A stretch of DNA of 64,000 nucleotides, from NCBI GenBank assembly GCA_028281495.1, contig JANQJU010000001.1, forward strand, positions 1 to 64,000. The letters run 5' to 3'. Positions 16,406 through 26,345 of the stretch are shown in pieces; position 1 is the stretch's first letter; every line of letters starts with the position of its first letter. Under the pieces are notes generated by a model. It had not been told where the DNA came from, ran no database searches, and was given only the letters and a program-made list of their open reading frames with translations. The stretch comes from SAR324 cluster bacterium (lineage in GTDB: Bacteria; SAR324; NAC60-12). Position numbers and translations under genes: made by a program.

Positions 16406-18394
16406 CTAAAAGCGTTTGAATCGTTTCTCAATTTCAGCATAGGATAACTCAATGTATAAAGGCGAGCCTGACCCTGAGTAAGGTCCCAATTCCAATTTTT
16501 CTAAGGCTGCCACGAGTGCCTTGGCTTGCTCATCGCTAAGTGACATGCCTGACTGATAGGAAGCATGTTGGGCAATTTGTTGAATGGCATCTTGGTAAAC
16601 TTCTTGGGGATGGCGACTTTTTCCAAACACTGAGAGGGCATCCAAAATGCTCAAAATAGCCTGTTGATACTCTTTCCCGACTAGCAATTCCGGAATACCT
16701 TGAATCGAAAACGTCGTTCGTCCGAAAGGTGCAATATTGAACCCCAGCTTTTGCAATTGAAGTAAATATTGCTCTAACACTATTGCATTTTGTGGGCTGA
16801 GTTCGACCAATTCCGGCTCCTCAAACGTATATGAAACCAACGTTTGTTCCGATAAACCTGATTTCAATTGTTCGATCAGAACCCTTTCGTGTGCGGCGTT
16901 CTGATCCACCAATATCAAACTTTCCGCACTTTGTGCTGCCACGTACTGGCGATTGACCTGACCTAAAACTTTCCATTTCCGTTCCGTACTTTCTGAAACA
17001 GGGGGGGACGAAGGCAAAGATACGATTTCTCCAATCTCAGACTCTAAAGAGGGAGGTTTTGGAAAGTTCTGATGGGATTTTTCTTGGAGCTGAGAGTTCG
17101 GTTGTTGGGCGATTTTGACATTCTTTGTTCCGCCTCCTGTTTTGGAAAAAGGCTTGGAACTGGAAAGCCGAGGCTGTGACGCCTTCTGCTGCCCGGTCAA
17201 AAGAAAATCCTTCAAATCGAGGGGCATTTCCACTTGATCCTGAGGAAGTGCCTGGCCGAAAGGATTGGACGATCCTTGTTTTTTTCCAACTTGTGAGGGG
17301 CCTGGAAAATTCTTGGATTGCAAAGGCGGAAGAGAATCAGCGGTATCGGAAGAACTCATTTGCTCACCGAAGTAACGCCTTTGTGATCCAGCCATTAAGG
17401 TACGATGCAGGTGGTCTACTAGGATCGTATGAATCAATTGGGTGTTCCGAAATCGGACTTCCGTTTTTGCAGGATGGACATTGACATCAATTTCCGTTGG
17501 ATCGAGATACAGATTGAAAAAAAACATAGGATGCTGATTGCTGCTAAGCAATTTTCCATATGCATCATAAATGGCTCGATTCACTTGATTGCATTTGACG
17601 TAGCGATCATTCACAAACAAATATTGCCAACGCTTGGTGGTTTTAGAATGCTTTGGTGTGGAGATAAATCCTCCATATTGCAAATACGTTTCCTGATGTT
17701 CTACTTGGATCAAGCCATCCTGAAATTCTTCTCCAAACAAATGATAGATTCTTTGCTCCAGAGTTTGTCCTTTGGGAAAATTAAATACAATCTGTTGGTT
17801 ATGCATCAACCGAAACTGAATATGTGGATGCGCCAACGCTTGGTTGAGAACACTTTCCTGAATATGGCGAAACTCGGTAGGAGTGGTTTTCATGAATTTC
17901 AAGCGAGCCGGAGTATTGAAGAATAGCTCTTGGATCGTAATCTTCGTTCCCTTTGGAAACCCCACCTTTCCCACCTCCTCCAATGTGCCTCCATTCAGAA
18001 ACAAACGAATCGCCCCCTGCTGTTCATCGCAACAGGTGAGCAACTCGAATTTCGATACAGAGGAAATAGCCGCCAGTGCTTCCCCTCGAAATCCCAAAGT
18101 TTGGATCTTTTCTAGATCTGCTTCCGTTGCAATTTTGCTCGTTGCGTGCCGCTCAATGGCCAATTTAGCACTTTCTTCTGTCATTCCTGAGCCGTTGTCC
18201 AACACGGCAATCAAGTCCTTTCCTCCGTTTTTAATTGTAATGGAAATCTGATCCGCACCCGAATCGATGGAATTCTCCACCAGTTCTTTCACGACCGAGG
18301 CAGGGCGCTCTACTACTTCCCCTGCTGCAATTTTATTAATGAGGTTATCGGGAAGGATTCGGACGACGCTAGGGGGGTTGGCAGCTTCGGTCAT
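16406..18394 (-). CDS. mutL: DNA mismatch repair protein MutL with eroded endonuclease motifs
   Basis: 662 residues from the ATG at 18394 (MTEAANPPSVVRIL); the open frame to 18631 overlaps yacG and is not coding. MutL couples mismatch recognition by MutS to strand incision. The N-terminal GHKL ATPase is complete: LVENSIDSGADQ, LDNGSGM and TLGFRGEALAAISSVSK. A Pro/Ser/Gln-rich linker follows. The C-terminal domain resembles endonuclease-type MutL, but the metal site is damaged. DQHA reads DQNA, the usual ACHxA-type helix reads QHASYQSG, and CPHGRP reads SGSGSP just before the normal tail IELSYAEIEKRFKR. It starts 2 nt after the yacG stop. The ATPase/matchmaker role is clear; nicking activity is doubtful. 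Confidence 0.94.
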   Translation of the reverse strand: MTEAANPPSVVRILPDNLINKIAAGEVVERPASVVKELVENSIDSGADQISITIKNGGKDLIAVLDNGSGMTEESAKLAIERHATSKIATEADLEKIQTLGFRGEALAAISSVSKFELLTCCDEQQGAIRLFLNGGTLEEVGKVGFPKGTKITIQELFFNTPARLKFMKTTPTEFRHIQESVLNQALAHPHIQFRLMHNQQIVFNFPKGQTLEQRIYHLFGEEFQDGLIQVEHQETYLQYGGFISTPKHSKTTKRWQYLFVNDRYVKCNQVNRAIYDAYGKLLSSNQHPMFFFNLYLDPTEIDVNVHPAKTEVRFRNTQLIHTILVDHLHRTLMAGSQRRYFGEQMSSSDTADSLPPLQSKNFPGPSQVGKKQGSSNPFGQALPQDQVEMPLDLKDFLLTGQQKASQPRLSSSKPFSKTGGGTKNVKIAQQPNSQLQEKSHQNFPKPPSLESEIGEIVSLPSSPPVSESTERKWKVLGQVNRQYVAAQSAESLILVDQNAAHERVLIEQLKSGLSEQTLVSYTFEEPELVELSPQNAIVLEQYLLQLQKLGFNIAPFGRTTFSIQGIPELLVGKEYQQAILSILDALSVFGKSRHPQEVYQDAIQQIAQHASYQSGMSLSDEQAKALVAALEKLELGPYSGSGSPLYIELSYAEIEKRFKRF

Positions 18395-18396
18395 GA

Positions 18397-18591
18397 TCAA
18401 TCTTGAGATTCTGAAGAGGGGGTCGATGTTCCTGGAGACTGAGAGATAATATAGTCTTCGGATGCCCAAGCTGCACGATCCAAAACTTGGCATCGTTCCG
18501 AACAAAAAGGACGATAGGGACTCCGATGCCAATTCACCGGTTTCTGACATTGTGGACAGGACACCGTAGTGTTTGTTTGTACCATTTTCAT
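18397..18591 (-). CDS. yacG: YacG-type zinc-ribbon DNA gyrase inhibitor
   Basis: 64 residues. The four zinc ligands are Cys12, Cys15, Cys30 and Cys34 (SCPQC and PFCSERC), followed by the family's [10 protein letters not shown], a version of the usual DLGxWAxExY. YacG in E. coli binds the GyrB C-terminal domain and blocks gyrase binding to DNA. Its ATG overlaps the stop of the NtrC-type regulator in an ATGA arrangement, and mutL starts 2 nt after its stop. The three genes are therefore tightly coupled. Confidence 0.88.
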   Translation of the reverse strand: MKMVQTNTTVSCPQCQKPVNWHRSPYRPFCSERCQVLDRAAWASEDYIISQSPGTSTPSSESQD

Positions 18592-20030
18592 TCCTCGGGA
18601 ACTCCGTGTTTATGCAATCCCAAGAGTTCAATCTTTTTACGGAGCGTATTACGATTGATTCCCAAAATTTTAGAGCTTCGGTTTTGATTCCACTTCGTCT
18701 GTTCCAAAGTGAGTCTTAAAAGAGGGCGCTCGACTTGAGGCATCACCAGATCCATCAAGGCATCTCCTCCTTGCCTAATGTACTCCGTCACAACCGGCTT
18801 GATTTTCTGATAAACCATATCTTCCAAGGAATCATCATTTTCTACCCTGGGATGGTGCTGTGAAATATTTCGAGGCAAGGTATCATGAGTGATGGTTTCA
18901 GTCACATTTGTAATCATGAGGCTTTTGATGACGTTTTCCAGCTCACGAACGTTGCCAGGCCAATTATATCGCTGGAGTTCTTCCATCGCATTGGGAGCTA
19001 CTATTTTGTTACAAATCGCCAATTCCTGCTGTCCTTTACGCAAGAAATGTTCAACCAACAAAGGAATATCTTCGCGTCGCTCTCGAAGCGGGGGGATGTA
19101 CATCGAAAACACATTAAGCCGATAATAAAGATCGGAGCGGAACATCGAATCTTCAATCAAAAGCTCCAAATTGCGATGGGTGGCCGCAATAACCCGCATA
19201 TCGGTGGTAATCAGTTCATGCCCTCCCACGCGTTCAAACGTTTTTTCCTGAAGCACCCGCAACAATTTACTTTGCAATTTGAGTGGCATATCGCCGATCT
19301 CATCCAAGAACAACGTTCCTGCATTTGCTAATTCCAACTTTCCTTTTTTTCGCTCGGTCGCTCCAGTAAAAGCCCCTTTTTCGTGGCCAAACAGTTCCGA
19401 TTCAAGCAACTCAGAAGGAATTGCAGCGCAGTTGATCGCAATAAAAGGACGACCTGACCGGCTTGAATGTTGATGGATTGAGCGTGCCACCAACTCTTTT
19501 CCCGTACCACTTTCTCCTAAAATCAGCACGGTCAGATCCGTTGGGGAGACTCGGCCGATAGCTTTGTAGAGATCTCTCATGGATTTACTGCTTCCAACGA
19601 GAAGTTCGGTCCGTTCCCGTTTGACCATGGGGTCGAACGCTTTCTTGGCACTCCGATTGTTATTCACCGCTTGAATAGCTTGCCGCACCATGGTTTCAAC
19701 TTCGTCGATATCAAATGGCTTTGACAAATAGTCATAAGCACCAAGCTTCATTGCGGTGATGGTATTGTACATTGTGCTCTGGCCGGTGATCACAATCGCC
19801 AGAAGTGAGGAATTGGCTTGTAAGGCGGCCTCCATAAACGAAAGGCCGTCTTGATCGGGTAAATTGATGTCGATAAGGGCGAGATCAATGGGGTATCTGT
19901 TAAGAATTTCGCGGGCGTCTTCTGCAGTTTCTGCTAAATGGAGGGAGTGTCCGAGACGGCTTAACGTCTGCTCCAGCACCCACCGGATGCTTTGTTCATC
20001 GTCAAGAATTAGAATGTGGATAGAACTCAT
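18588..20030 (-). CDS. NtrC-family sigma54-dependent response regulator
   Basis: 480 residues. The receiver has DDE at 10-12, phospho-acceptor Asp54 ([12 protein letters not shown]) and Lys in LSKPFD. The AAA+ domain has Walker A GESGTGKE, the sigma54-contacting GAFTGA loop ([11 protein letters not shown]) and Walker [11 protein letters not shown] Fis-type helix-turn-helix ends the protein ([19 protein letters not shown]). Phosphorylation would drive open-complex formation by sigma54 RNA polymerase. The first residues ([15 protein letters not shown]) are close to NtrC itself. No cognate NtrB lies adjacent, and a TPR lipoprotein gene ends 4 nt upstream. The upstream kinases at 5-12 kb are not obviously its partners. 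Confidence 0.93.
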   Translation of the reverse strand: MSSIHILILDDEQSIRWVLEQTLSRLGHSLHLAETAEDAREILNRYPIDLALIDINLPDQDGLSFMEAALQANSSLLAIVITGQSTMYNTITAMKLGAYDYLSKPFDIDEVETMVRQAIQAVNNNRSAKKAFDPMVKRERTELLVGSSKSMRDLYKAIGRVSPTDLTVLILGESGTGKELVARSIHQHSSRSGRPFIAINCAAIPSELLESELFGHEKGAFTGATERKKGKLELANAGTLFLDEIGDMPLKLQSKLLRVLQEKTFERVGGHELITTDMRVIAATHRNLELLIEDSMFRSDLYYRLNVFSMYIPPLRERREDIPLLVEHFLRKGQQELAICNKIVAPNAMEELQRYNWPGNVRELENVIKSLMITNVTETITHDTLPRNISQHHPRVENDDSLEDMVYQKIKPVVTEYIRQGGDALMDLVMPQVERPLLRLTLEQTKWNQNRSSKILGINRNTLRKKIELLGLHKHGVPEE

Positions 20031-20034
20031 AATT

Positions 20035-21297
20035 TCAGCTTTGAGGTTTCCGGACGTAATTGTCCAATTCGTCTTTCAGAATACGTAACCCCAGCAATGC
20101 ATCGGCACCATGTACCGGATTTTGAGGACCAAACTCGCCTCGTGTGCGGCTTTCCACGGTCATGATATTCCGTGAAACTAAAGTGCGCGCCGCGTTGTAG
20201 TAGAAGGCATCCTCGCGTACATCCGGCCACGGCGATGAGTCGCCAATGAATCGTGTGGCTAAGCTACGGTCTCTGGTGACTTGGATCAAAATGTCTTCCA
20301 ACATCAGCGCAAATTCAGCACGCGTGATGGTTTGATCCGGATAAAAGAGGTGTTGAGGACTCACTTCCAGTCCTCGTACTTTCAAATCAATCACGGCTTC
20401 GATATCGATGCGCAATGGGTGCTTTTCAATATCACTGGCCACAGGAACTTCCCGCAAACGCTCCTGAGGAGGAACAAACTCAGGATTGGGGGGCTTAAAA
20501 CTCTTGTCATATTGTGCAGCAGGTGCATCTCGTTTGTAAAGGCGGTCGAGGTGAAATTCCTCGATCAATAAAGCAGCCATGTCTCCGCGAGTGATGGATG
20601 GGCTCATTGCAATAACCTTCCCATGTCGGGTACCCGGTTCAGCACGCAAGATTTTATCCAGCAACTCCAATGCTTCGTTGGCCTCTTTGGTGAAACTCAG
20701 ATTCAATTCTAAAACTTTCCGAAACTGTTCAGAGGCTTTGCCTAATTCAAGGGCTTCTCGGTAGGCAATCCCCATATAGTAATATGGTTCTGACCTAAGG
20801 CGTTGTAAATTGATGTTTTCTTCAAACAACTCGGCGGCATTGGCAAAATGGTCTTCGGCGTCCTCCAACCAATCCTCGTCAGATTTCAGCATTGTGACCA
20901 CTCTCAAAGCCATCAGTTCCACTTGTCCATCTTGGCGATCTCCTTCCGCATTGCTTTCTGCCTGATCTAATAAGTCTTTGGCTTCATCACGCAAATTCTC
21001 GCGTTCTTCGTCTGACTTTCCAGGTAAAGTGCTTTCATTAGCAATCACAAGCGCCTTCCCTGCCAAAGCAGCAGGGTACTTTGGATTGAGCTCAAGCGCC
21101 AAACGAAATTCCCGCCGGGCTTCCGTCCAGCGGTTTTCACGAATCATATCCTGACCGCGTAGCACATGATGAGAAGGATCATCCAATTTGGATTGTTGTT
21201 TACGAATCTTTGGTTTGGGGCTGCACGCAGCCAGGCTTAAGGTGAGGCACACCACACTGCAAACGAGAATGAACCATTTTCGGCCTAAGGTAACCAT
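20035..21297 (-). CDS. Lipoprotein with TPR repeats and an SLH-like domain
   Basis: 420 residues. The signal peptide ends in a lipobox, LAAC, so the protein is lipid-anchored. The N-terminal half has TPR-type helical repeats (YPAALAGKALVIANE; YYYMGIAYREALELGKASEQFRKVLELN). The C-terminal half has SLH-like segments (ITRGDMAALLIEEF; YPDQTITRAEFALMLEDIL) followed by PWPDV and a long helix. SLH-type domains bind cell-wall polymers or mediate envelope assembly. AAGGAGGA lies 4 nt before the ATG at 21297. The stop is 4 nt from the NtrC-family gene, so the two are probably co-transcribed. The exact role is unknown. Confidence 0.78.
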   Translation of the reverse strand: MVTLGRKWFILVCSVVCLTLSLAACSPKPKIRKQQSKLDDPSHHVLRGQDMIRENRWTEARREFRLALELNPKYPAALAGKALVIANESTLPGKSDEERENLRDEAKDLLDQAESNAEGDRQDGQVELMALRVVTMLKSDEDWLEDAEDHFANAAELFEENINLQRLRSEPYYYMGIAYREALELGKASEQFRKVLELNLSFTKEANEALELLDKILRAEPGTRHGKVIAMSPSITRGDMAALLIEEFHLDRLYKRDAPAAQYDKSFKPPNPEFVPPQERLREVPVASDIEKHPLRIDIEAVIDLKVRGLEVSPQHLFYPDQTITRAEFALMLEDILIQVTRDRSLATRFIGDSSPWPDVREDAFYYNAARTLVSRNIMTVESRTRGEFGPQNPVHGADALLGLRILKDELDNYVRKPQS

Positions 21298-21383
21298 CCT
21301 TCCTCCTTATTTAAGTTGATTTATGATTGTACCATAAACATATTTCCTGCTGCAAAGTTGGAGTAGGTCCCAGCCTTGATGGT

Positions 21384-22412
21384 TCAAGCATTGGGGTCTT
21401 GCAGCGCCTCCAAAAGGGTAGGCAGTGAGTCGTTGGAAATGTGGCCTTGTTCTCCTAAATATTTAAAAAAATGATCTAGTGAACTACGCATACTATCGAA
21501 GTCATCGGCAACTGGATTGAGATTGTTTGGAAACCAAGTGAGCATGAAGCGATGTACCATGCGAGCATCCCATTCAGCAGGTGGTGTCGTGGCATAATCC
21601 TCAACAAACACTTCCACATCTTCTTGCATCCGTTCCTGAATCTCTTCATCAAAATCTGACAAGGTGTCGTAATAGGTTTCCAAAACCTCAGCATCTACGC
21701 TCGGAGGAGCTTCTGGTTCAACATCGGTGGGTTCTCCCTCAAGGGTTCCTTCAATGACATCGTCATTGCTCCCCGGCATATCCCCTAGAATGACCCTACC
21801 GTCGGTTTCTTGAATATATTCTGCGTCCTGCGATAGTTCATTTGATTCATCCGTCATTTTTTGTATCGCTTGAATAGCTTCGACGATATTGCCAATCATC
21901 TCTTCATTATTTTCTTCGTATTTGGCAACAGCTTTCAGAATCTCCGAATTTTCCAATTCTTGTCCATCCAGAGCTGCTTTCGATTTTAGGTAAATGGCAA
22001 CTATAAGAGGATTGATGACATGCGGCATTTGGTCGCCATCCAAGGAATAGAGCATCCCTTTCACCATGAGAGCCTTCTGAGGTTGGGTCGCAACTCTTTC
22101 TTCCATTTCCTCCAACCGGGATCTCATGTCTGAAATAAATTCCGGTGTTGTCAATGCAACAATAATCTCTGGATCGCCACTTCCGCCATTACGAAGGTCT
22201 TGAATTGCTTGCTGATCGAACTGGACTTCAGCAAACTCTTCTTCATAGGCGAGATAAGGAAGTTTTTGGAGAAGTTTTTGAAGTTCTCGTTGTGAGGATG
22301 GGTTTTGAGGACTACGGCGTGCATGCATACGACGCTGTGAGGCCTTTTTGGTTTGTTTGTTTTGCTTTCGCTTTAGCATCCCTGCTTTTTTCTTTTTTGC
22401 TTTCTTAGCCAT
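21384..22412 (-). CDS. Hypothetical protein with basic N-terminus and acidic middle
   Basis: 342 residues, soluble. The first 35 or so are strongly basic (MAKKAKKKKAGMLKRKQNK and following Arg/Lys), which could bind nucleic acid. The middle is acidic (DMPGSNDDVIEGTLEGEPTD; EEIQERMQEDVEVF). The C-terminus is helical, with TWFPNNLNPVADDF and HFFKYLGEQGHI. I do not recognise the family. It lies 86 bp upstream of the TPR/SLH lipoprotein gene on the same strand and may head that operon. Confidence 0.65.
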   Translation of the reverse strand: MAKKAKKKKAGMLKRKQNKQTKKASQRRMHARRSPQNPSSQRELQKLLQKLPYLAYEEEFAEVQFDQQAIQDLRNGGSGDPEIIVALTTPEFISDMRSRLEEMEERVATQPQKALMVKGMLYSLDGDQMPHVINPLIVAIYLKSKAALDGQELENSEILKAVAKYEENNEEMIGNIVEAIQAIQKMTDESNELSQDAEYIQETDGRVILGDMPGSNDDVIEGTLEGEPTDVEPEAPPSVDAEVLETYYDTLSDFDEEIQERMQEDVEVFVEDYATTPPAEWDARMVHRFMLTWFPNNLNPVADDFDSMRSSLDHFFKYLGEQGHISNDSLPTLLEALQDPNA

Positions 22413-22751
22413 GCTTCATGTTCTCGATCTTAGGGTTTATCAGGACAATAGACTGTGTTCGTCGGGAAGGAAGGTCTCATTTTTTTTTAGGATCTTCAAG
22501 ACTGGACTGTGTTTCCCATAGAATTGAATCGATAACACATTGAACGCAATCAATACGAGGTATTGCAGGGTTCCGAGAGATGTTCTTCATTTCCCATTCA
22601 GTAAGGAATGAAATTAGGTTCCGACCCAAGAACGTAGGTTTTTGAACGAAAATAGACTATATTTTGTCCCATACTTTATTAGCTTTGGCGCCTTTAGAAT
22701 TTAATTTAATAGCATGCGACACGTCGTGACTAACTTCAATCAAGGAGTCTT
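22413..22751. other. Divergent intergenic region before dsbD
   Basis: 339 bp between two divergent genes, so promoters for both must lie here. I see a short dyad CATTCAGTAAGGAATG near 22595-22610 and the ribosome site CAAGGAG before dsbD. There is no small gene. I could not place a convincing -10/-35 pair. Confidence 0.4.
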
Positions 22752-24707
22752 ATGAAATATTGGGTGATCGGATGGGTATTCCTCCTTCTCTATCCACTTG
22801 GGGTGCAAGCCCAATTTGCAAGCCAAGATCCGCAAATTCCCGAAACCACTATCACACTGAATGCCTATGTCGAACCGTCAGACGCGCGTCCAGGCGAGCA
22901 TGCCCGTGTGATCGTGCAAGGCGAACTTCATCCTGGATGGCATGTTTACTCTGTAGTGCCAGCAGAAGACGAACTCGCTCCCCCTCCTACCAAACTCACC
23001 CTAGAAACTGCGGAAATTGTTGAAGTTGCTGGAAACTTTTATGAATCCAATCCGATCACAGCACCAGACCCAGTGCTAGGTACCGTCTTGAGCTACCACA
23101 AAAAAAATGTGCGCTTTTTTCAAAATATCAAAATTCCCCCCGATGCTTCTCCCAATCTAGCCTTTTCACAACAGGTGAAAATCCGGTACCAAACCTGTAG
23201 CGACAAAATATGTTTGCCTCCGAAAACTGAAACCTTGGCAGCAGGCTTCACAACCGGAAGCGGTTCGATTCGGCAAGATTTCAGTTTCCCTCGCTATGAT
23301 ATTGATCCGTTGCCTGCTGCAAGCACGGGTTCTTCGGAAGCATTGAATGATGCCTTAAAAGACGGATTTTGGGGATTCATCGGACTCGCGATCCTATCCG
23401 GTTTTTTGGCGCTATTGACTCCTTGCGTCTTTCCAATGATCCCAGTCACCGTTGCATTTTTTACGAAACAAAATCATGCCACTTATGGACAAGTTTTCCG
23501 TCTCACTTCGCTTTTCGGTTTAGGAATTATTGGTACCTATACTGCAACCGGAATGGGGCTTTCCGTTGTTTTGGGAGCTACTGGGGCCGTACAACTGGCC
23601 ACCAATGGATGGGTGAATTTGTTGATTGGAGTCATGTTTACCGTATTCGCTTTCAGTCTGATGGGATTTTTTAACCTGGCATTGCCTACCAGTTTCGGAA
23701 ACACAATGGATCGATATTCGCGGAAACTGGGTGGACCGGTTGGAGTGATGTTAATGGGACTTGTGTTCACCCTCACCTCATTCACGTGCACGGTTCAGTT
23801 TGTCGGAACGATGCTGATTGCCGCTTCTCAGGGACATTGGGCATGGCCGATTTTGGGCATGCTGGTGTTTTCTACGGTCTTCGCGTTTCCATTTTTTCTT
23901 TTGGGATTGGTTCCTCGTCTGGTGCAATCCATGCGTTCTCAGGCAGGAGCTTGGTTGTCGCACACGAAGATCATCTTGGGACTTTTAGAACTGGCAGCTG
24001 CTTTTAAGTTTTTCAGCAACGCTGATTTGGTTTGGCAATGGGGGGTGATTGATCGCGATTTTGTGTTGTATTCTTGGATCATCTTAGGCTTTCTCATTGC
24101 TGCTTTTCTTTTGGGGATGATCACCATTCATAACGTCAGGGTACAGCATTCGGGTGCAGCAGGATTTACCGTAGCATTCAGTTTCTTGTTTCTAAGTCTT
24201 TACCTTTTCCAAGGATTGAATGGCAAACCCGTCCATGGTCTGATTGATAGCTATTTGCCACCTGAACTGCCAACTCAAATCATTCAACAGAATATCGAAC
24301 CGTCTTCCAGTGGAGACAATCACGATGTAAGCCGGGTTCATGAGCTTCCTTGGCAAACGGATCTCGGGGCGGCTATGCAGATGGCTCAGCAGCAAAATAA
24401 AAAGGTATTCGTCGATTTCACTGGCTATACTTGTGTGAATTGTCGATGGATGGAAAAAAACGTTTTTGCTGATTCTCGTGTTTTGGAAACCTTCGAACGC
24501 GAATTCATTCTCGTTCAATTATACACCGATGGTGGAGAAAATTACGAAGCGAATCAAGCCCTCCAAGTCAATCGATTCCACACCTTGGCCCTCCCGTTTT
24601 ATGTCGTTCTCGATGCTCAAGACCGAGTGCTGGGACGCCACTCTGGTATCATGAGTTCTACCGAAGCGTTCTTAGGTTTTCTGCAAGGCCAGACTCCCAC
24701 CGGATAA
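22752..24707 (+). CDS. dsbD: Thiol:disulfide interchange protein DsbD
   Basis: 651 residues with all three DsbD parts. A signal peptide ends at VQA. The N-terminal immunoglobulin-like domain has HPGWHVYSV and the redox Cys pair in YQTCSDKICLPP. The membrane domain has eight or so helices with the two redox cysteines in LTPCVFPMIPVTVAFF and TSFTCTVQFVG. The C-terminal thioredoxin domain has the CVNC active site (TGYTCVNCRWMEKNVF). DsbD passes electrons from cytoplasmic thioredoxin to periplasmic reductases for disulfide isomerisation and cytochrome c maturation. It is monocistronic here, preceded by CAAGGAG. Confidence 0.95.
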   Translation: MKYWVIGWVFLLLYPLGVQAQFASQDPQIPETTITLNAYVEPSDARPGEHARVIVQGELHPGWHVYSVVPAEDELAPPPTKLTLETAEIVEVAGNFYESNPITAPDPVLGTVLSYHKKNVRFFQNIKIPPDASPNLAFSQQVKIRYQTCSDKICLPPKTETLAAGFTTGSGSIRQDFSFPRYDIDPLPAASTGSSEALNDALKDGFWGFIGLAILSGFLALLTPCVFPMIPVTVAFFTKQNHATYGQVFRLTSLFGLGIIGTYTATGMGLSVVLGATGAVQLATNGWVNLLIGVMFTVFAFSLMGFFNLALPTSFGNTMDRYSRKLGGPVGVMLMGLVFTLTSFTCTVQFVGTMLIAASQGHWAWPILGMLVFSTVFAFPFFLLGLVPRLVQSMRSQAGAWLSHTKIILGLLELAAAFKFFSNADLVWQWGVIDRDFVLYSWIILGFLIAAFLLGMITIHNVRVQHSGAAGFTVAFSFLFLSLYLFQGLNGKPVHGLIDSYLPPELPTQIIQQNIEPSSSGDNHDVSRVHELPWQTDLGAAMQMAQQQNKKVFVDFTGYTCVNCRWMEKNVFADSRVLETFEREFILVQLYTDGGENYEANQALQVNRFHTLALPFYVVLDAQDRVLGRHSGIMSSTEAFLGFLQGQTPTG

Positions 24708-24858
24708 GCTTGGGCACTTGTTCCTAATCTGCCTCAACCGATTTAAACACAGGCTCATATTTAAATTTTAAAAAGTTATTTCAAAGTCGTTTAGCCTAGA
24801 ACAAGATAGCAATCGAAAAAAGAGGATTTGGAAGAAGGCAGGATAAAATAAGGGGTGA

Positions 24859-25029
24859 TCATTCAGCGGAGTAGTCAGATTTTAAGGCTTCCAATTGAAG
24901 ATAGGCTTGGCGGCTGGTGATTTCACCTCGGGAGCTTTTATCTAATATTTCAATCGTATCGAGCATCCTTTGCATGTTGCGATCAATGCGATCTAACATT
25001 GCGTCTAATCGGTTTGTGTCGATCATCAT
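24859..25029 (-). CDS. Small 56-residue helical protein
   Basis: A complete small frame starts at the ATG at 25029, with GGAG at good spacing. The product begins MMIDTNRLDAMLDRID and continues with amphipathic helix sequence, ending ALKSDYSAE. Leucine, isoleucine and methionine occur at heptad-like intervals, suggesting a helical hairpin or coiled coil. I do not recognise the family. It sits alone in the 711 bp gap between dsbD and the LysR gene. The protein-like composition and ribosome site argue that it is real. Confidence 0.5.
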   Translation of the reverse strand: MMIDTNRLDAMLDRIDRNMQRMLDTIEILDKSSRGEITSRQAYLQLEALKSDYSAE

Positions 25030-25419
25030 GAGGCTCCAACAAAAGCGGTATCATTAAGTTTGATATGCTAAAGAAATCGCCACTGAAAAGGCCAAGCATT
25101 ATATTCAATCATGCCGAGGCCTTCTCAATGAGGACAAAAGATGAAGACTTCTTGTACTGAATGGCTACCTTTACCAGTTCACATGCTGTACCACGATATC
25201 TCTAGAACCTAACAAAAACACAAATAGATCATTCAAACCATTGATATTCAAACATATTTTCTGTTTTCCTTCTTTCCAAATTTACAAGATAGAATATCGT
25301 ACACTTTGTATTCTTCTACTATCGCTAGACTTCTCTTGTTTCATTATTGAACACTTTTCTTTGTCCCATTAAGCTGTCAATTATGAAAGCTCTTCGGCCG
25401 TTCAAAACAATATCGTTCA
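25030..25419. other. Intergenic stretch downstream of the LysR gene
   Basis: About 390 bp, AT-rich. It must hold the promoter of the small gene at 24859-25029. A short direct repeat ATTCAAAC occurs twice near 25233-25255. I see no gene, terminator hairpin or mobile-element end. The 24708-24858 part, between dsbD and the small gene's stop, is also empty. Confidence 0.35.
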
Positions 25420-26301
25420 TCACCTATCAAAGGATTGATGCAACGATTCCCACAATTGCCCGGCCATCGGACCAATCGGTCGATCTCGACGCCTCACCAT
25501 AAACAAATCAACTTTTCCAACCAACGGCTCCTCCAAAACCAAACCACACAATTGCTTTGTCTTTAATTCTTGTTCCACAAGTTGCGTCGGCATCAACCCC
25601 CAACCGAGTCCAGCAAGGAGCAATTCACGTTTTATAGAAAAATCACTCACCGTCCAAACCACACTATTCTCAAGAACTCCAACAGTTTTCTTTTGAGAAT
25701 GGCGGCTGGTATCGCGAACTACAATTTGTGTGTGATTGGTCAATTCACTTCGAGGAATTGGTTGAGGAACTTGCATCAGTGCACAGGAAGGAGCAGCCAC
25801 TGCTGTAAAGGAGATCTGGCTACAAGGACGGCTTTCAAGCCGTTCTTGCCACTCAAAACTTTCGGTAAGAATGATATCCGCTTCACCATCTAGCAGACGT
25901 TCCATAGCCCCCCATAAATTTTCAAAAGAGAGCCGTAATTGAGTATAAGGATTGTTCTTCGCAAAGGATTGCAAAACCGAGATTACAGGAGGCATGGGAC
26001 AGATCGCATTGACTGCTAAGCTCACTTCTGGCTCTCTCCCCATCGAAAGCTGCTCACCTAAACACTCTAGGTCTTCCACTTCGGCCAGAATAGTTTTGGC
26101 TTTGCGATAGATCGCCTCCCCTTCTACGGTTAAAACTGGACGGTACCCCTCCCGATTGAACAAAGAAAACCCAAGTTCTTCCTCCAAGGTTTTAATCGCG
26201 TAACTCACTGCCGACTGAGCACGATGTAGCGACTCAGCAGCCGCTCGGAAGCTCCCATTTTCAACAATTTGCTGCAATACGACAAGTTGATCAATCGTCA
26301 T
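25420..26301 (-). CDS. LysR-family transcriptional regulator
   Basis: 293 residues. The N-terminal winged helix-turn-helix is typical: QIVENGSFRAAAESLHRAQSAVSYAIKTLEEELGFSLF is distributed over residues 11-48. A linker helix and a periplasmic-binding-protein-like effector domain follow. LysR regulators usually act on adjacent genes in response to a small metabolite. The upstream same-strand gene is an AMP nucleosidase 44 bp away, so this gene could be in its transcript. No divergent target lies next to it. Confidence 0.92.
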   Translation of the reverse strand: MTIDQLVVLQQIVENGSFRAAAESLHRAQSAVSYAIKTLEEELGFSLFNREGYRPVLTVEGEAIYRKAKTILAEVEDLECLGEQLSMGREPEVSLAVNAICPMPPVISVLQSFAKNNPYTQLRLSFENLWGAMERLLDGEADIILTESFEWQERLESRPCSQISFTAVAAPSCALMQVPQPIPRSELTNHTQIVVRDTSRHSQKKTVGVLENSVVWTVSDFSIKRELLLAGLGWGLMPTQLVEQELKTKQLCGLVLEEPLVGKVDLFMVRRRDRPIGPMAGQLWESLHQSFDR

Positions 26302-26345
26302 GGCTTGTTAGCAGGGGATTCGTTTTCATTGGTGGAAACCCCAAA

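Noticed and set aside
18395..18631. N-terminal extension of the MutL frame
   Set aside because: It lies over yacG in another frame. MutL homology starts just after the ATG at 18394, 2 nt after the yacG stop.
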